From the NCBI RefSeq assembly GCF_026340465.1, contig NZ_JAPEPC010000001.1, positions 4,264,001-4,328,000 on the forward strand: a DNA stretch of 64,000 nt, in the 5' to 3' direction. This DNA is from Streptomyces sp. NBC_01306. Its GTDB lineage: Bacteria; Actinomycetota; Actinomycetes; Streptomycetales; Streptomycetaceae. Numbering within the stretch: the first letter of the stretch is position 1; each line of letters starts with the position of its first letter. Below, in pieces: positions 33,040-41,889 of this stretch. The position numbers were made by a program, and so were the translations under genes. The notes under the pieces are model-generated. The model did no database searches. It was not told where the DNA came from and worked only from the letters and a program-made list of their open reading frames with translations.

Positions 33040-35706
33040 GTGAGTGAGCAGTACGTATTGGATCTTCAAGAGGCCGACGAGACACAGGTAGCGGTCGTCG
33101 GTGGCAAGGGCGCCCACCTGGGCGGGCTGTCGCGGATCGAAGGCATCCGCGTGCCGGGTGGCTTCTGTGTGACGACGGACGCCTTCCGGCGGATCATGGC
33201 GGCAGCGCCGTCGATCGGTGATCAGCTCGATGAGCTTGATCAGCTCGATCAGCTGTCGCGCTCGACTCGCTCTGCCGGCGAGGGGGACGACCGGGAGACG
33301 ATCCGCACGCTCAGCGCGCGGATCCGCCGGACCATCGAAGGGATTGCCATCCCGGACGATCTTGCGGCGGCGATCACCGGCGCGCTCGCCCGGCTCGGTG
33401 AGCACACCGCCTGCGCCGTCCGGTCCAGCGCGACGGCGGAGGACCTGCCGACGGCCTCCTTCGCCGGCCAGCAGGACACGTATCTGAACGTCGTGGGGCC
33501 GGAGGCGGTCCTCCAGCACATCAGCCGGTGCTGGGCCTCGCTGTTCACCGAGCGGGCCGTGACCTACCGCCGGCGGAACGGCATCGACCACCGTACGGTC
33601 CACATGGCCGTGGTCGTGCAGCAGATGGTCTTCCCCGATACGTCCGGCATCCTGTTCACGGCCGACCCCGTCACGGGCAACCGGAAGGTCGCCACCGTGG
33701 ACGCCGGCTTCGGTCTCGGTGAGGCCCTGGTGTCCGGCCTGGTGAACCCGGACGTCTTCAAGGTGCGGCACGGCGAGGTCGTCGAGAGGGTGATCGCCGC
33801 CAAACAGCGCGCCGTTCACGCCCTGCCGGCCGGAGGTACGCGGGAAGTGGCGGTCGACCCGCAGCGGCAGGAGCAGCCGGCGCTGACGGATGCGCAGGCC
33901 GTGCGGCTCGTGCAGCTCGGCCGGCGGATCGAAGCGCACTTCGGCCGCCCGCAGGACATCGAATGGTGCCTGGCCGACGACGACTTCCGGATCGTTCAGA
34001 GCCGGCCGATCACGACGCTCTTCCCCATCCCGGAGACCGGCGACGTCCTCGGGTCCGGCGCCCAGGAGAACCACGTCTACCTCTCCGTGGGCCATCAGCA
34101 GATGATGACCGACCCCATGAAGCCCCTGGGGATCTCCATGTGGCAGCTGACAGCGATGGCGCCGATGCACGAGGCCGGCGGGAGGCTGTTCGTGGACGCC
34201 ACCCGGCGCCTGGCCTCGCCCGCGAGCCGCGCCGCACTCCTGGACGTCGTCGGGAGAGGCGATCCGCTGATCAGGGACGCTCTGGAGACCGTTCTCGGCC
34301 GCGACGACTTCGTCCCGTCGCTCCCGGACGCGGCACCCGCCGGACCGCCCGCCGGCGGTGCGTCCGCTCCGGCCGAGCCCGATCCGGCCATCGTCCCCGA
34401 GCTGATCGAGCGCAGCCGGACGTCCATCGCCGCCCTGGAGCGCGACATCCGGACGAAGACCGGACCGGCGCTGTTCGACTTCCTGCTGGAGGCCTTCGAC
34501 GAGCACAAGCGGGGCCTCGGTGATCCGCTGAACTTTCAGGCGATCATGGCGGGGATGGAGGCCACGTGGTGGCTCAACGACCAGTTGCAGGAGTGGCTGG
34601 GTGAGAAGAACGCGGCTGACACCCTCACCCTGTCCGCCCCCGGCAACATCACGTCGGAGATGGGACTTGCGCTGCTCGACGTCGCGGACGTGATCCGCCC
34701 GAAGCCGGAGGTGGTGGAGTTCCTGCGGGGCGTCGAGCACGCCGGGTACGCCGAAAACACGACCTTCCTGGACGAGCTGGCGAAGCTCCCGGGCGGGACC
34801 GGAGCACGCGATGCCATTGAGGCCTACCTCGACCGGTACGGGATGCGCTGCGTCGGCGAGATCGACATCACCAGGCCGCGCTGGAGCGAGCGCCCCGCCA
34901 CGCTCGTGCCCGTGATCCTCGACAACGTCAGGAACTTCGAGCCGGGCGCCGCCGAGCGGCGCTTCGAGCACGGGCGGCAGAAGGCCCAGCAGAAGGAGCA
35001 GGACGTGCTGTCCCGCTTGCGGGCCCTGCCGGACGGGGACCGGAAGGCCGACGAGGCCAAGCGGATGATCGACCAGGTCAGAACCTTCATCGGGTACCGG
35101 GAGTACCCGAAGTACGGCATCATCAGCCGCTACTTCGTCTACAAGCGGGCCCTGCTGGCGGAGGCCGGGCGCCTGGTGCGGGCCGGTGTGCTTCCTGAGA
35201 AGGAGGACGTCTTCTATCTGACGTTCCAGGAACTCCACGACGTCGTGCGCTCGAACCAGGCGGACGGCCGGCTCATCCAGCAGCGCAAGGATGCGTTCCG
35301 GTCGTACCACGCACTCACCCCGCCCCGGGTGCTCACATCGGACGGTGAGGCCGTCAACGGGGCGTACCGGCGCGATGACGCGCCGGCCGGAGCCCTGATC
35401 GGTTTGCCGGTCTCCACCGGGACCATCGAGGGAAGGGCCCGCGTCATCCTCGACATGGCGGAGGCCGATCTTGAAGAGGGCGACATCCTGGTCACGACCT
35501 TCACGGACCCCAGCTGGTCTCCGCTGTTCGTCGCGGTCGCGGGGCTGGTGACGGAGGTGGGCGGCCAGATGACCCATGGCGCGGTGATCGCCCGGGAGTA
35601 CGGCCTGCCGGCCGTCGTGGGCGTGGACCGGGCCACCCGGCTGATCCGGGACGGGCAGCGGATCCGCGTGCACGGAACGGACGGGTACGTCGAACTCCTG
35701 CCCTGA
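33040..35706 (+). CDS. rph: Rifamycin-inactivating phosphotransferase
   Basis: 888 residues (family about 865). Transfers the beta-phosphate of ATP to the C21 hydroxyl of rifamycins through a swivelling phospho-histidine. N-terminal ATP-grasp domain (about 1-320; VGGKGAHLGGLSRI, CAVRSSATAEDLPTASFAGQ, MVVQQMVFPDTSGILFTADP-like), rifamycin-binding helical domain (about 330-760) and C-terminal His domain with GGQMTHGAVIAREYGLPAVV (His about residue 846). The THGAVIAREYGLPAVVGV and RVHGTDGYVELLP endings separate it from PEP synthase. A repeat-derived insertion DELDQLDQL occurs at about residue 66, and a Pro/Ala-rich segment (PAGPPAGGASAPAEP) at about 430. Inducible by rifamycins if the upstream RAE works. 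Confidence 0.92.
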   Translation: MSEQYVLDLQEADETQVAVVGGKGAHLGGLSRIEGIRVPGGFCVTTDAFRRIMAAAPSIGDQLDELDQLDQLSRSTRSAGEGDDRETIRTLSARIRRTIEGIAIPDDLAAAITGALARLGEHTACAVRSSATAEDLPTASFAGQQDTYLNVVGPEAVLQHISRCWASLFTERAVTYRRRNGIDHRTVHMAVVVQQMVFPDTSGILFTADPVTGNRKVATVDAGFGLGEALVSGLVNPDVFKVRHGEVVERVIAAKQRAVHALPAGGTREVAVDPQRQEQPALTDAQAVRLVQLGRRIEAHFGRPQDIEWCLADDDFRIVQSRPITTLFPIPETGDVLGSGAQENHVYLSVGHQQMMTDPMKPLGISMWQLTAMAPMHEAGGRLFVDATRRLASPASRAALLDVVGRGDPLIRDALETVLGRDDFVPSLPDAAPAGPPAGGASAPAEPDPAIVPELIERSRTSIAALERDIRTKTGPALFDFLLEAFDEHKRGLGDPLNFQAIMAGMEATWWLNDQLQEWLGEKNAADTLTLSAPGNITSEMGLALLDVADVIRPKPEVVEFLRGVEHAGYAENTTFLDELAKLPGGTGARDAIEAYLDRYGMRCVGEIDITRPRWSERPATLVPVILDNVRNFEPGAAERRFEHGRQKAQQKEQDVLSRLRALPDGDRKADEAKRMIDQVRTFIGYREYPKYGIISRYFVYKRALLAEAGRLVRAGVLPEKEDVFYLTFQELHDVVRSNQADGRLIQQRKDAFRSYHALTPPRVLTSDGEAVNGAYRRDDAPAGALIGLPVSTGTIEGRARVILDMAEADLEEGDILVTTFTDPSWSPLFVAVAGLVTEVGGQMTHGAVIAREYGLPAVVGVDRATRLIRDGQRIRVHGTDGYVELLP

Positions 35707-35766
35707 CCGAATCCATCCCTGACCGAATCCATCCGTGCCCGAATCCTGCACTGACTGAATCCTGCC
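35703..35766. repeat. 16-bp tandem repeat (4 units) starting at the rph stop codon
   Basis: ctgaccgaatccatcc at 35703-35718 and 35719-35734, then diverged units at 35735-35750 and 35751-35766. The rph TGA is inside the first unit, and TGA recurs in units 2 and 4. Confidence 0.88.
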
Positions 35767-35777
35767 GTGACCGACCA

Positions 35778-35809
35778 CCCCGGGAAGCCCCGCGCGCAGC
35801 TTCCCGGGG
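35778..35809. terminator. Bidirectional terminator
   Basis: Perfect 11-bp stem ccccgggaagc / gcttcccgggg with a 10-base loop between the convergent rph and metallohydrolase genes. Confidence 0.78.
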
Positions 35810-35838
35810 CCGTCGACCCGCCCCGGCGGCCCCGCCCG

Positions 35839-37398
35839 TCACGCCCCCAGAAACACCGGATTGGTCAGCGCCGCCAGCGCCCCCGGCAGCCCCGCAGCCG
35901 CCGGGGCGTGCCGGACCTCCGCGCGTACATAGGTGGCGTACGCCGGTGTCGTGTGCCATTCCACCGTGCCCGCACCCGACTTGGGCAGGGACGTGGTGTA
36001 CAGCGTGCCCTGGTCCGTGACGAAGTTCGCCGTGCAGCCGGGGGCCCCGGTGACGTCCAGGCGGACCGTCACCGGGGTGTCGGCGGGCACCCGGAGGCGG
36101 TCGCCGATGCCCGCGTGGGCCGCGCGGCCACCGGCGGCGCCGAAGGTGAGCGAGATCGCCGAGGACTCGGTGATGTACGAGTGGCCCGCGCGGATGCCCG
36201 CCAGGATGGCGTCCCTGCTGAGGTCGTCGGCCAGTACGACCGTCTGCGGGGTGCCGATCCGGTCCGGGTCCTTGTGCGCGTCGCTGTTGCCCATCGCCGG
36301 GGTCCAGTCCCGGCCGCCGCTGACCAGGGTGTTGTCCCAGTCCGCCACGGACACCTCGTCGTCCAGGGTGTAGGGCCCGTTCCACACCTCCACCGCGTCC
36401 GCCTCGCCGAAGCCGAACTTCCAGTTGCAGCCGATGCAGGTCGCGTGCGGGTGCGCCGGGACGACCAGGCCGCCCGCACGGCGGATCTCGCGGGCGTAGT
36501 GGCCGAAGCGGTTGTCCCGGGCGCGGTAGCGCCAGTCGACCCAGGTGCCGTGGTCGGTGGAGATGCCCAGCACATGGCCGTTGCGCGTGGTGATCTCCTC
36601 ACCGGTCAGGATGAGCAGGTCGTCGCCCCACAGCCCGTCCCACGCGCGGTGCCCGGAACTCGTGTTGTGCTCACTGGTGTTGATGAAGTCGAGCCCCGCC
36701 GAACGGGCCAGCGCGGCGATCTCGGCCGGGGTGCGCTTGCCGTCCGAGTGCACCGAGTGGATGTGGCAGTCGCCCCGGTACCAGGCCCGCCCGCGCCCCT
36801 TCGCGCGCACCGGCGGATACACCGGCTTCGGCGTCCCGGGCGTCGGGCCGAAGCGCAGGGTGATGGTGACGGTGTACGGGAGCCCCTCGGGGGCCGTGGT
36901 GTACGGGCCGAGCGCGATGTTCCACCGGCCCGCGCGGACCGGGCCCGGCAGATAGCCGGGGGTCGCCGCGTCGCCGCGGATGAAGAACTCGCTGCGCGCG
37001 CCGCCCGACCAGCCGCGGAACCCCGTCCCGCCGAGGTCGGTACCGCGCTCGTCGAAGATGCCGATGTCCAGGGCGTTGCCCTGAGTGCCCGCGGGCACCA
37101 CCGGCTTCTCGTACGTGTACGAGACCGCCAGCTCGCGGACCCCTTCGGGAACGTCCACCGGCAGATAGACGTAGTCGGGCGAGCCGGGCGGCAGCGTGCC
37201 GCTCACCGTCCTCGTCCGGTCCTGCGGTGTGCCTCCTGCCGGTGGTGTGCCGCCCGGGGTGCTGTCCTGCGGTGCGCCGCCACCGCCGTCCGCCGCGTTC
37301 GCGAAGCTCACGCTTCCCAACGTAAGCGCGGCGGCTGCTCCCGTCACCAGCAGTCCGCGCCGGCCCAGCTCGCCGGGGGTCGGGTCTCCAGGGTTCAT
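35839..37398 (-). CDS. Exported CehA/McbA-type PHP-domain metallohydrolase
   Basis: 519 residues from ATG 37398, supported by ggag 9 bases upstream; a GTG at 37428 would only lengthen the leader. The N-terminus has a Tat-like signal (LGRRGLLVTGAAAALTLG). A beta-sandwich region follows (about 60-185), then a PHP phosphoesterase domain: YRGDCHIHSVHSDGKRTP with HxH ligands, FINTSEHNTSSGHRAW, LTGEEITTRNGHVLG, VPAHPHATC and MGNSDAHKDPDRIG. This family covers esterases, phosphatases and carbaryl hydrolase (CehA). Action outside the membrane on a phosphate or carbamate ester is likely; the substrate is unknown. Confidence 0.87.
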   Translation of the reverse strand: MNPGDPTPGELGRRGLLVTGAAAALTLGSVSFANAADGGGGAPQDSTPGGTPPAGGTPQDRTRTVSGTLPPGSPDYVYLPVDVPEGVRELAVSYTYEKPVVPAGTQGNALDIGIFDERGTDLGGTGFRGWSGGARSEFFIRGDAATPGYLPGPVRAGRWNIALGPYTTAPEGLPYTVTITLRFGPTPGTPKPVYPPVRAKGRGRAWYRGDCHIHSVHSDGKRTPAEIAALARSAGLDFINTSEHNTSSGHRAWDGLWGDDLLILTGEEITTRNGHVLGISTDHGTWVDWRYRARDNRFGHYAREIRRAGGLVVPAHPHATCIGCNWKFGFGEADAVEVWNGPYTLDDEVSVADWDNTLVSGGRDWTPAMGNSDAHKDPDRIGTPQTVVLADDLSRDAILAGIRAGHSYITESSAISLTFGAAGGRAAHAGIGDRLRVPADTPVTVRLDVTGAPGCTANFVTDQGTLYTTSLPKSGAGTVEWHTTPAYATYVRAEVRHAPAAAGLPGALAALTNPVFLGA

Positions 37399-37585
37399 GC
37401 CAACGGCTCCAGGGGTCTGTGGGGACACAAGGGGTGCAGCTGAACCCTGGTATTCAGCCGTGAACCGGGCGAGAAGGGAAGAGGGCGGGACAGAGACCGT
37501 GACACGGCGCTCGGATTTTCGCCCCGGACGTCATAACCTCTGCGCCCACGGCACGGATACACGAGCGCGAATGAGGGCTGATGTC

Positions 37586-38419
37586 ATGCGGCTGGGCACC
37601 ACGATCTTTCTGACCGACCGGACCGTCACCCCGGTACGGCTCGCACGGGAGCTGGAGCAGCGCGGGTTCGCCGGGCTGTATCTGCCCGAGCACACGCACA
37701 TCCCGGTCGAGCGGGCCACTCCGTACCCGATGGGAGGCGAACTGCCCGCCGAGTACAGCAGGACGCTCGACCCGTTCGTCGCGCTGGGGCAGGCCGCCGC
37801 GGTGACGGACACCCTGGCCCTGGGCACGGGTGTCACGCTCATCGCCCAGCACGACCCGATCGGCCTGGCCAAGCAGATCGCGACCCTCGACCACCTCTCG
37901 GGCAGCCGCTTCACGCTCGGTCTCGGCTACGGCTGGAACAAGGAGGAGGCCGCCGACCACGGGGTGGAGTGGACGCGCCGCCGCGATCTCGGCCGGGACC
38001 GGATGGCGTTGATGCGGGCTCTCTGGGCGGCCGAACCCACCTCGTACGAAGGAGAGTTCGGCTCAGTACGGGCCAGCGAGGCGCATCCGAAACCGCGGGG
38101 CGGCAGCGTACGCACCCTGATCGGCGGGGCCGCCGGACCGAAGCTCTTCGCGCACATCGCGGAGTACGCGGACGGCTGGATGCCGATCGGGGGCCGGGGG
38201 CTCGGTGAGTCGATGCCGGTACTGCGCCAGGTCTGGCAGGACGCGGGCCGCGACCCGGCGGCGCTCCACGTCGTCCCGTACGCGGTGCTGCCGACCCCCG
38301 GGAAGCTGGCGCACTACGCGGAGCTGGGCATTGAGGAGGTCGTACTCCAACTGCCGTCCGCGGACGAGGCGTCGGTGCTGAAGGTGCTGGACGAGTACGC
38401 GCCGTATCTGGCCGCCTGA
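37586..38419 (+). CDS. F420-dependent luciferase-like oxidoreductase (TIGR03619 type)
   Basis: 277 residues from ATG 37586; upstream in-frame codons include a less favoured ATG at 37571. Landmarks: RLGTTIFLTDRTVTPVRLA, GFAGLYLPEHTHIPVER, LALGTGVTLIAQHDPIGLAK, LDHLSGSRFTLGLGYGWNKEE and VRTLIGGAAGPKLFAHIAEY. These fit the F420 branch. No CTGAC operator lies upstream, so unlike the 26- and 28-kb enzymes it is probably outside that regulon. Confidence 0.88.
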   Translation: MRLGTTIFLTDRTVTPVRLARELEQRGFAGLYLPEHTHIPVERATPYPMGGELPAEYSRTLDPFVALGQAAAVTDTLALGTGVTLIAQHDPIGLAKQIATLDHLSGSRFTLGLGYGWNKEEAADHGVEWTRRRDLGRDRMALMRALWAAEPTSYEGEFGSVRASEAHPKPRGGSVRTLIGGAAGPKLFAHIAEYADGWMPIGGRGLGESMPVLRQVWQDAGRDPAALHVVPYAVLPTPGKLAHYAELGIEEVVLQLPSADEASVLKVLDEYAPYLAA

Positions 38420-38521
38420 GCGTCCGCCGTGCCGGATGCGCCTACGGGCTACGGAGCCACGGAGCGGGGGAGCGGGCTCCCCGACGTGCGGTGACCCGCG
38501 ACCGGGCGGAAGCTGGTTGGT

Positions 38522-38788
38522 GTGCTTCAGGAACCGAAATACAACGGCCGGGCGGTACTGGCCATCCACAGCCATGTCCTGCCGGTGGCAGCCACGCTCG
38601 CCTTCTCCGCGCACGGCTGCTCCGGCGTACTGCGCACGCAGATCATCTCCGACGACGACCTGGATTTCCCCGCGGAGCCTGTGCCGCTCAGGCTCCTGCA
38701 GGAGCCGAAGGGGGAGGTCTGGGGCACGGTCTCGGTCTGCCGCGTGACGCCGGAGGGCGCTGTGTCGATGAAGTTCGAGGGCGTCTGA
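38522..38788 (+). CDS. Small hypothetical protein
   Basis: 88 residues from a GTG. The opening YNGRAVLAIHSHVLPVAATL resembles small Streptomyces proteins that begin 'Y.GR.l.a...' and fold as a short beta-barrel, but no firm family can be named. It has one Cys and no signal or membrane segment. The stop codon lies inside a perfect 18-bp tandem duplication. Start uncertain. Confidence 0.5.
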   Translation: MLQEPKYNGRAVLAIHSHVLPVAATLAFSAHGCSGVLRTQIISDDDLDFPAEPVPLRLLQEPKGEVWGTVSVCRVTPEGAVSMKFEGV

Positions 38789-38809
38789 GCTTTCGAGGGC
38801 GTCTGAGCT
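38774..38809. repeat. Perfect 18-bp tandem duplication spanning a stop codon
   Basis: ttcgagggcgtctgagct occurs at 38774-38791 and 38792-38809. The TGA at 38786-38788 ends the small gene; the copy supplies a second in-frame TGA 18 bases on. The following 160 bases are a C-rich degenerate repeat (cccgcctg, ctgcttcc) without a gene. Confidence 0.9.
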
Positions 38810-38977
38810 GCGGCCCCCGCCTGAGCCGATTCCCCCGCCTCCGCTGCTTCCCCGCCTGTGCTGCTTCCCCGCCTGTGTTCCTGCCTCCGCCTGCGCTGCT
38901 GCACCGCCTGAGCCGGTCCTGTCGGCAGGCACCCTCCCCGGGGTGCCGGAACGGCGGAGCAGGAGCACGCTGGACGT

Positions 38978-39193
38978 ATGAAGATGCCGGTCATTGTCTA
39001 CCCGCCGGACCCGTCCGGCGGCCGTCGTGTGCGAGCCGGTAAGGAGACCCTTGGCGTAGCCCACAGCCAGCGGGATGTCGTCGAGCTGCTGCGCGGGGCC
39101 GGTCTTGCGGGCGTCGACGAAGCAGAGATCCCGACCACGTCGCTCATCCAGTGGCACGGCGGCGGTCCCGATGTGTGGCCGGCGCCCGGGTGA
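38978..39193 (+). CDS. Small conserved hypothetical protein
   Basis: 71 residues. The pattern RRVRAGKETLGVAHSQRDVVELLRGAGL followed by WHGGGPDVWP is recognised from small cytoplasmic Streptomyces proteins with 'V.(V/A)..E.LG.AH...D..EFLR.AGL...I.W.GGGPD.W'. Their function is unknown. No signal or membrane segment. It lies 66 bases before the DNA ligase gene on the same strand. Confidence 0.68.
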   Translation: MKMPVIVYPPDPSGGRRVRAGKETLGVAHSQRDVVELLRGAGLAGVDEAEIPTTSLIQWHGGGPDVWPAPG

Positions 39194-39259
39194 CCGGCGA
39201 CCTGGCCGGAACGCGCCGTACTGCCGGGATCCGCAGCGGGGCCCGCAGCGGGGCCCACC

Positions 39260-40207
39260 GTGGCTGATCGGCCCGGCCGGCTCGCTCCGATGCTGGCCGG
39301 CGAGGCCCCGCTCCCCAGCGACCTCGGCGGCTGGGCGGCGGAGGTCAAGTGGGACGGAATGCGCCTCCTCACACACATTGACGCGCGTGGTGAGGTGACG
39401 GTGCAGGCCCGCTCAGGGGCGGACGCCACCGCCAGATACCCCGAACTCGCCTCACTGGCCGGGCTCGTGGACGACGCACCCGTCGTCCTGGACGGGGAGG
39501 TCGTCGCCCTGGACCCGGCGGGTCTGCCGTCCTTCAGCAGGCTCCAGCAGCGGATGATGCTCGCCGGGCCGGCCCGGATCAGGACCGCACGCGCACAGAC
39601 CCCCGTCACGCTCATGCTCTTCGACATCCTGGTTCACCACGGCACGACGGTGACGGGCCGCCCGTATCTGGAGCGGCGCCGGCTGCTGGAAAGCCTCCCC
39701 CTCCCCGGCGACGGCACGGTCGTCGTACCGCCCGCGTGGACGGACGACGCGTCGGCCGGGATCGGCTGGACCCGTGACCGGCAGCTGGAGGGGGTCATCC
39801 TCAAGCGCCTGACCTCGCGCTACCAGCCCGGCCGCCGGTCCCCGGACTGGATCAAGGTGAAGTTCCGCCCCTCTGCCGATGTCGTGATCGGCGGCTGGTC
39901 CGCCGACGCCCGTGGTGAGCCCCGCTCGCTGCTCGTCGGCGTACCCGGACCCGAGGGCCTGCGCTATGCCGGCGCCGTCGGCTCCGGCCTGTCCACCGAC
40001 CAACGGCGCTTTCTGCTGCCGCTCCTCACGGCGGCCGCCGCCGACACCCCTCCCTTCGCGGCAGGCGCACCCCAGCCCAAGCCACCGCCCGGCGTCCACT
40101 GGGTGCTGCCCCTCCTGGAGGGCGAGGTGCGGTACGCCGAGCTGACCCCCGACGGGATTCTCCGGCAGCCTTCGTGGAAGGGGCTCCGGGGGATCGTCGG
40201 GGAGTAG
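39260..40207 (+). CDS. ATP-dependent DNA ligase
   Basis: 315 residues, GTG start. Nucleotidyltransferase motif I is EVKWDGMRLL with the adenylated Lys (about residue 30). Motif III is LDGEVVALD, motif IV EGVILKRLTSRYQPGRRSPD and motif V WIKVKF. A C-terminal OB fold follows with RYAELTPDGILRQPSWKGLR, the ending typical of LigC/LigD ligase domains. There is no polymerase or nuclease domain and no ku gene nearby, so it resembles stand-alone LigC involved in alternative repair. It converges on the ro60 gene with 26 bases between stops, raising the chance of shared nucleic-acid-repair context. Confidence 0.92.
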   Translation: MADRPGRLAPMLAGEAPLPSDLGGWAAEVKWDGMRLLTHIDARGEVTVQARSGADATARYPELASLAGLVDDAPVVLDGEVVALDPAGLPSFSRLQQRMMLAGPARIRTARAQTPVTLMLFDILVHHGTTVTGRPYLERRRLLESLPLPGDGTVVVPPAWTDDASAGIGWTRDRQLEGVILKRLTSRYQPGRRSPDWIKVKFRPSADVVIGGWSADARGEPRSLLVGVPGPEGLRYAGAVGSGLSTDQRRFLLPLLTAAAADTPPFAAGAPQPKPPPGVHWVLPLLEGEVRYAELTPDGILRQPSWKGLRGIVGE

Positions 40208-40233
40208 GCGGGACTTCTGAGACCGGACAGCCC

Positions 40234-41853
40234 CTAAGACACGACCTGCTCCCAGGGCCACTTCGCGTCGCGACCCGACTCGATGAGCGGGATCGTGCGG
40301 AACGCCTGGTCGGTGAGGCCGCCGAACGTGTGCCGGAACCCGCTTCCCGACGGGGCGTGCCCGGTCTCGTATCCGGCGAGGTTCCACGTGTACATCGGAG
40401 TCTGCGCCGGGACGGCCTCGGTGACCTCCTGGGCGTCGTGGCCGTGCTGCTCGTCCGTGACGATGACGACCCGGTCGTGGCCCCGGAACGTCTCCCGCAG
40501 CGCCGCCGCCGTGTCCGTGCCGCCGCCCAGGAACCAGCCGCCGTCCCGCCACTTCCGTACGTCCCCGATGAGCGAGCCGCCGCGCGTCAGCGGGAACGCC
40601 TTCACCTTCGCTCCGGGGCTGTCGTTCACGTAGTAGCGCGCGGAGGAGAACGACACGACATCCGCAGCGCCGCACCGCCGGCCGATGGCGACGCCGAACA
40701 GGGCCGCAGCGTCCCAGCGCATCAGCGTTCCGTCACGGGAGAACGACGACTCCATCGAGGTCGAGGTGTCCACCAGGACGAGGGTCCGGCCGCCGAGCCG
40801 GGGAATGTTCGACAGGGACGCGGTGAGCGCCTTGTCGAGAGCATGTCCCCACCGCAGCGACGGGGCCGCGTTGAACGCGGCGTAGAAGCGCATGGGCAGC
40901 TGCCGGGAGCGGGCGACCTGCTCGGGGTCGGCGAGCTTCGCCGCGACCTGTGCGGCCGTTTCGTCGCAGACGCCGGCCTCGTCGAAGTTCCGGAGGTTGC
41001 GGAGCAGCGCCATGTACCCCATCGACGGGATGACCGCCTCCCAGGCAGTGGCGTCCATCGGGCCCTGGAGCCACCCGGTGAGCGCCTCCCAGGTCATGCC
41101 CGCGCGCCCCAGCAGCTCCGGGTGCTCGGTGAGTACGGCGCGGCGCCGGTCGGCCGGGGTCGCCATCAGCTGCTCGCGCGCCCGGAGCGTGGTCAGCGGG
41201 GCGGGAATCTCCTCGTCCCGCTTCTTGCGCCGGTCGATCGCGTGCTTGAACAGGTCGCCCTGCCACGGCTTGTCGGCCGCGGGAATGGGGTGGACCAGGT
41301 TGAGGACGTCGCCGAACCGGTAGCCCTTGCTGTCGGTGTCGTACTTGAGGAGCGACCGCTCGGTGTAGAGGCGCTGGACGGCGTCGGCTGTCCCCCGCTT
41401 CACGGGCTTCGGGAGCGTGCGCCCGTACTGGGAGGTCCAGTAGCCGAGGAATTCGCCGGGCTCGTCGGCGCGCTGGAGCACGGAGTCGATGACCTGCCGC
41501 GAGTGTCCCGGAGCTTCCCGCAGCAGCCGCTCGGCGGTGAACTCGGCCGCGCCGACCAGGGCCGCGGTGCGCAGCTGGGCGTCGTTGCGCAGCCAGGACA
41601 GCAGCGCGGCGACCCAGACCGGATCGTCGACGGCGAGCTTCCGGACGAGCCGGGCGTACCGGTCGTCCCGCCGGCCGCCGGTCTCGTAGAACGTGTCGGT
41701 GCCGACGGTGTTGGCGACGGCGAGGAGGAAGAGCTCCGACCTGGCGTCGCGGAGGTGGCCGGCGCCGCCCTGGTGGGTGGCTGCCCGCTCCCCGGTGGAC
41801 GTCACGGGAGAGGCGGCGGCCGGGCGGGCGCCGCGCTGGTTGAACCTGGACAT
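40234..41853 (-). CDS. Ro60 / TROVE-domain RNA-binding protein (Rsr-type)
   Basis: 539 residues. TROVE domain (about 25-340) of HEAT-like helices (LFLLAVANTVGTDTFYE, WVAALLSWLRNDAQLRTAA, MGYMALLRNLRNFDEAGV), which forms the ring that binds misfolded RNA and Y RNA. Then a von Willebrand A domain (about 350-520) with a complete MIDAS motif DTSTS in LVLVDTSTSMESS and GGGTDTAAAL. Bacterial Ro60 (Rsr) works with Y RNA and nucleases in RNA quality control and stress survival. Two Y RNA genes lie directly upstream on the same strand. The ribosome site gaggggt is paired in a small hairpin (41860-41876). Confidence 0.93.
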   Translation of the reverse strand: MSRFNQRGARPAAASPVTSTGERAATHQGGAGHLRDARSELFLLAVANTVGTDTFYETGGRRDDRYARLVRKLAVDDPVWVAALLSWLRNDAQLRTAALVGAAEFTAERLLREAPGHSRQVIDSVLQRADEPGEFLGYWTSQYGRTLPKPVKRGTADAVQRLYTERSLLKYDTDSKGYRFGDVLNLVHPIPAADKPWQGDLFKHAIDRRKKRDEEIPAPLTTLRAREQLMATPADRRRAVLTEHPELLGRAGMTWEALTGWLQGPMDATAWEAVIPSMGYMALLRNLRNFDEAGVCDETAAQVAAKLADPEQVARSRQLPMRFYAAFNAAPSLRWGHALDKALTASLSNIPRLGGRTLVLVDTSTSMESSFSRDGTLMRWDAAALFGVAIGRRCGAADVVSFSSARYYVNDSPGAKVKAFPLTRGGSLIGDVRKWRDGGWFLGGGTDTAAALRETFRGHDRVVIVTDEQHGHDAQEVTEAVPAQTPMYTWNLAGYETGHAPSGSGFRHTFGGLTDQAFRTIPLIESGRDAKWPWEQVVS

Positions 41854-41859
41854 GAGGAA

Positions 41860-41876
41860 CCCCTCGCGTGGAGGGG
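41860..41876 (-). promoter_or_regulatory. Hairpin masking the ro60 ribosome-binding site
   Basis: On the minus strand CCCCTC-CACGC-GAGGGG, six perfect pairs with a 5-base loop. The GAGGGG is the Shine-Dalgarno sequence 7 bases before the ro60 ATG, so translation may depend on opening of this stem. Confidence 0.5.
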
Positions 41877-41889
41877 AAGCTCAGCAGGA

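Noticed and set aside
33040..35706. Phosphoenolpyruvate synthase
   Set aside because: The C-terminal motif THGAVIAREYGLPAVVGV and the middle domain fit rifamycin phosphotransferase; the PEP synthase PEP-binding domain is absent, and a RAE-like element lies upstream.
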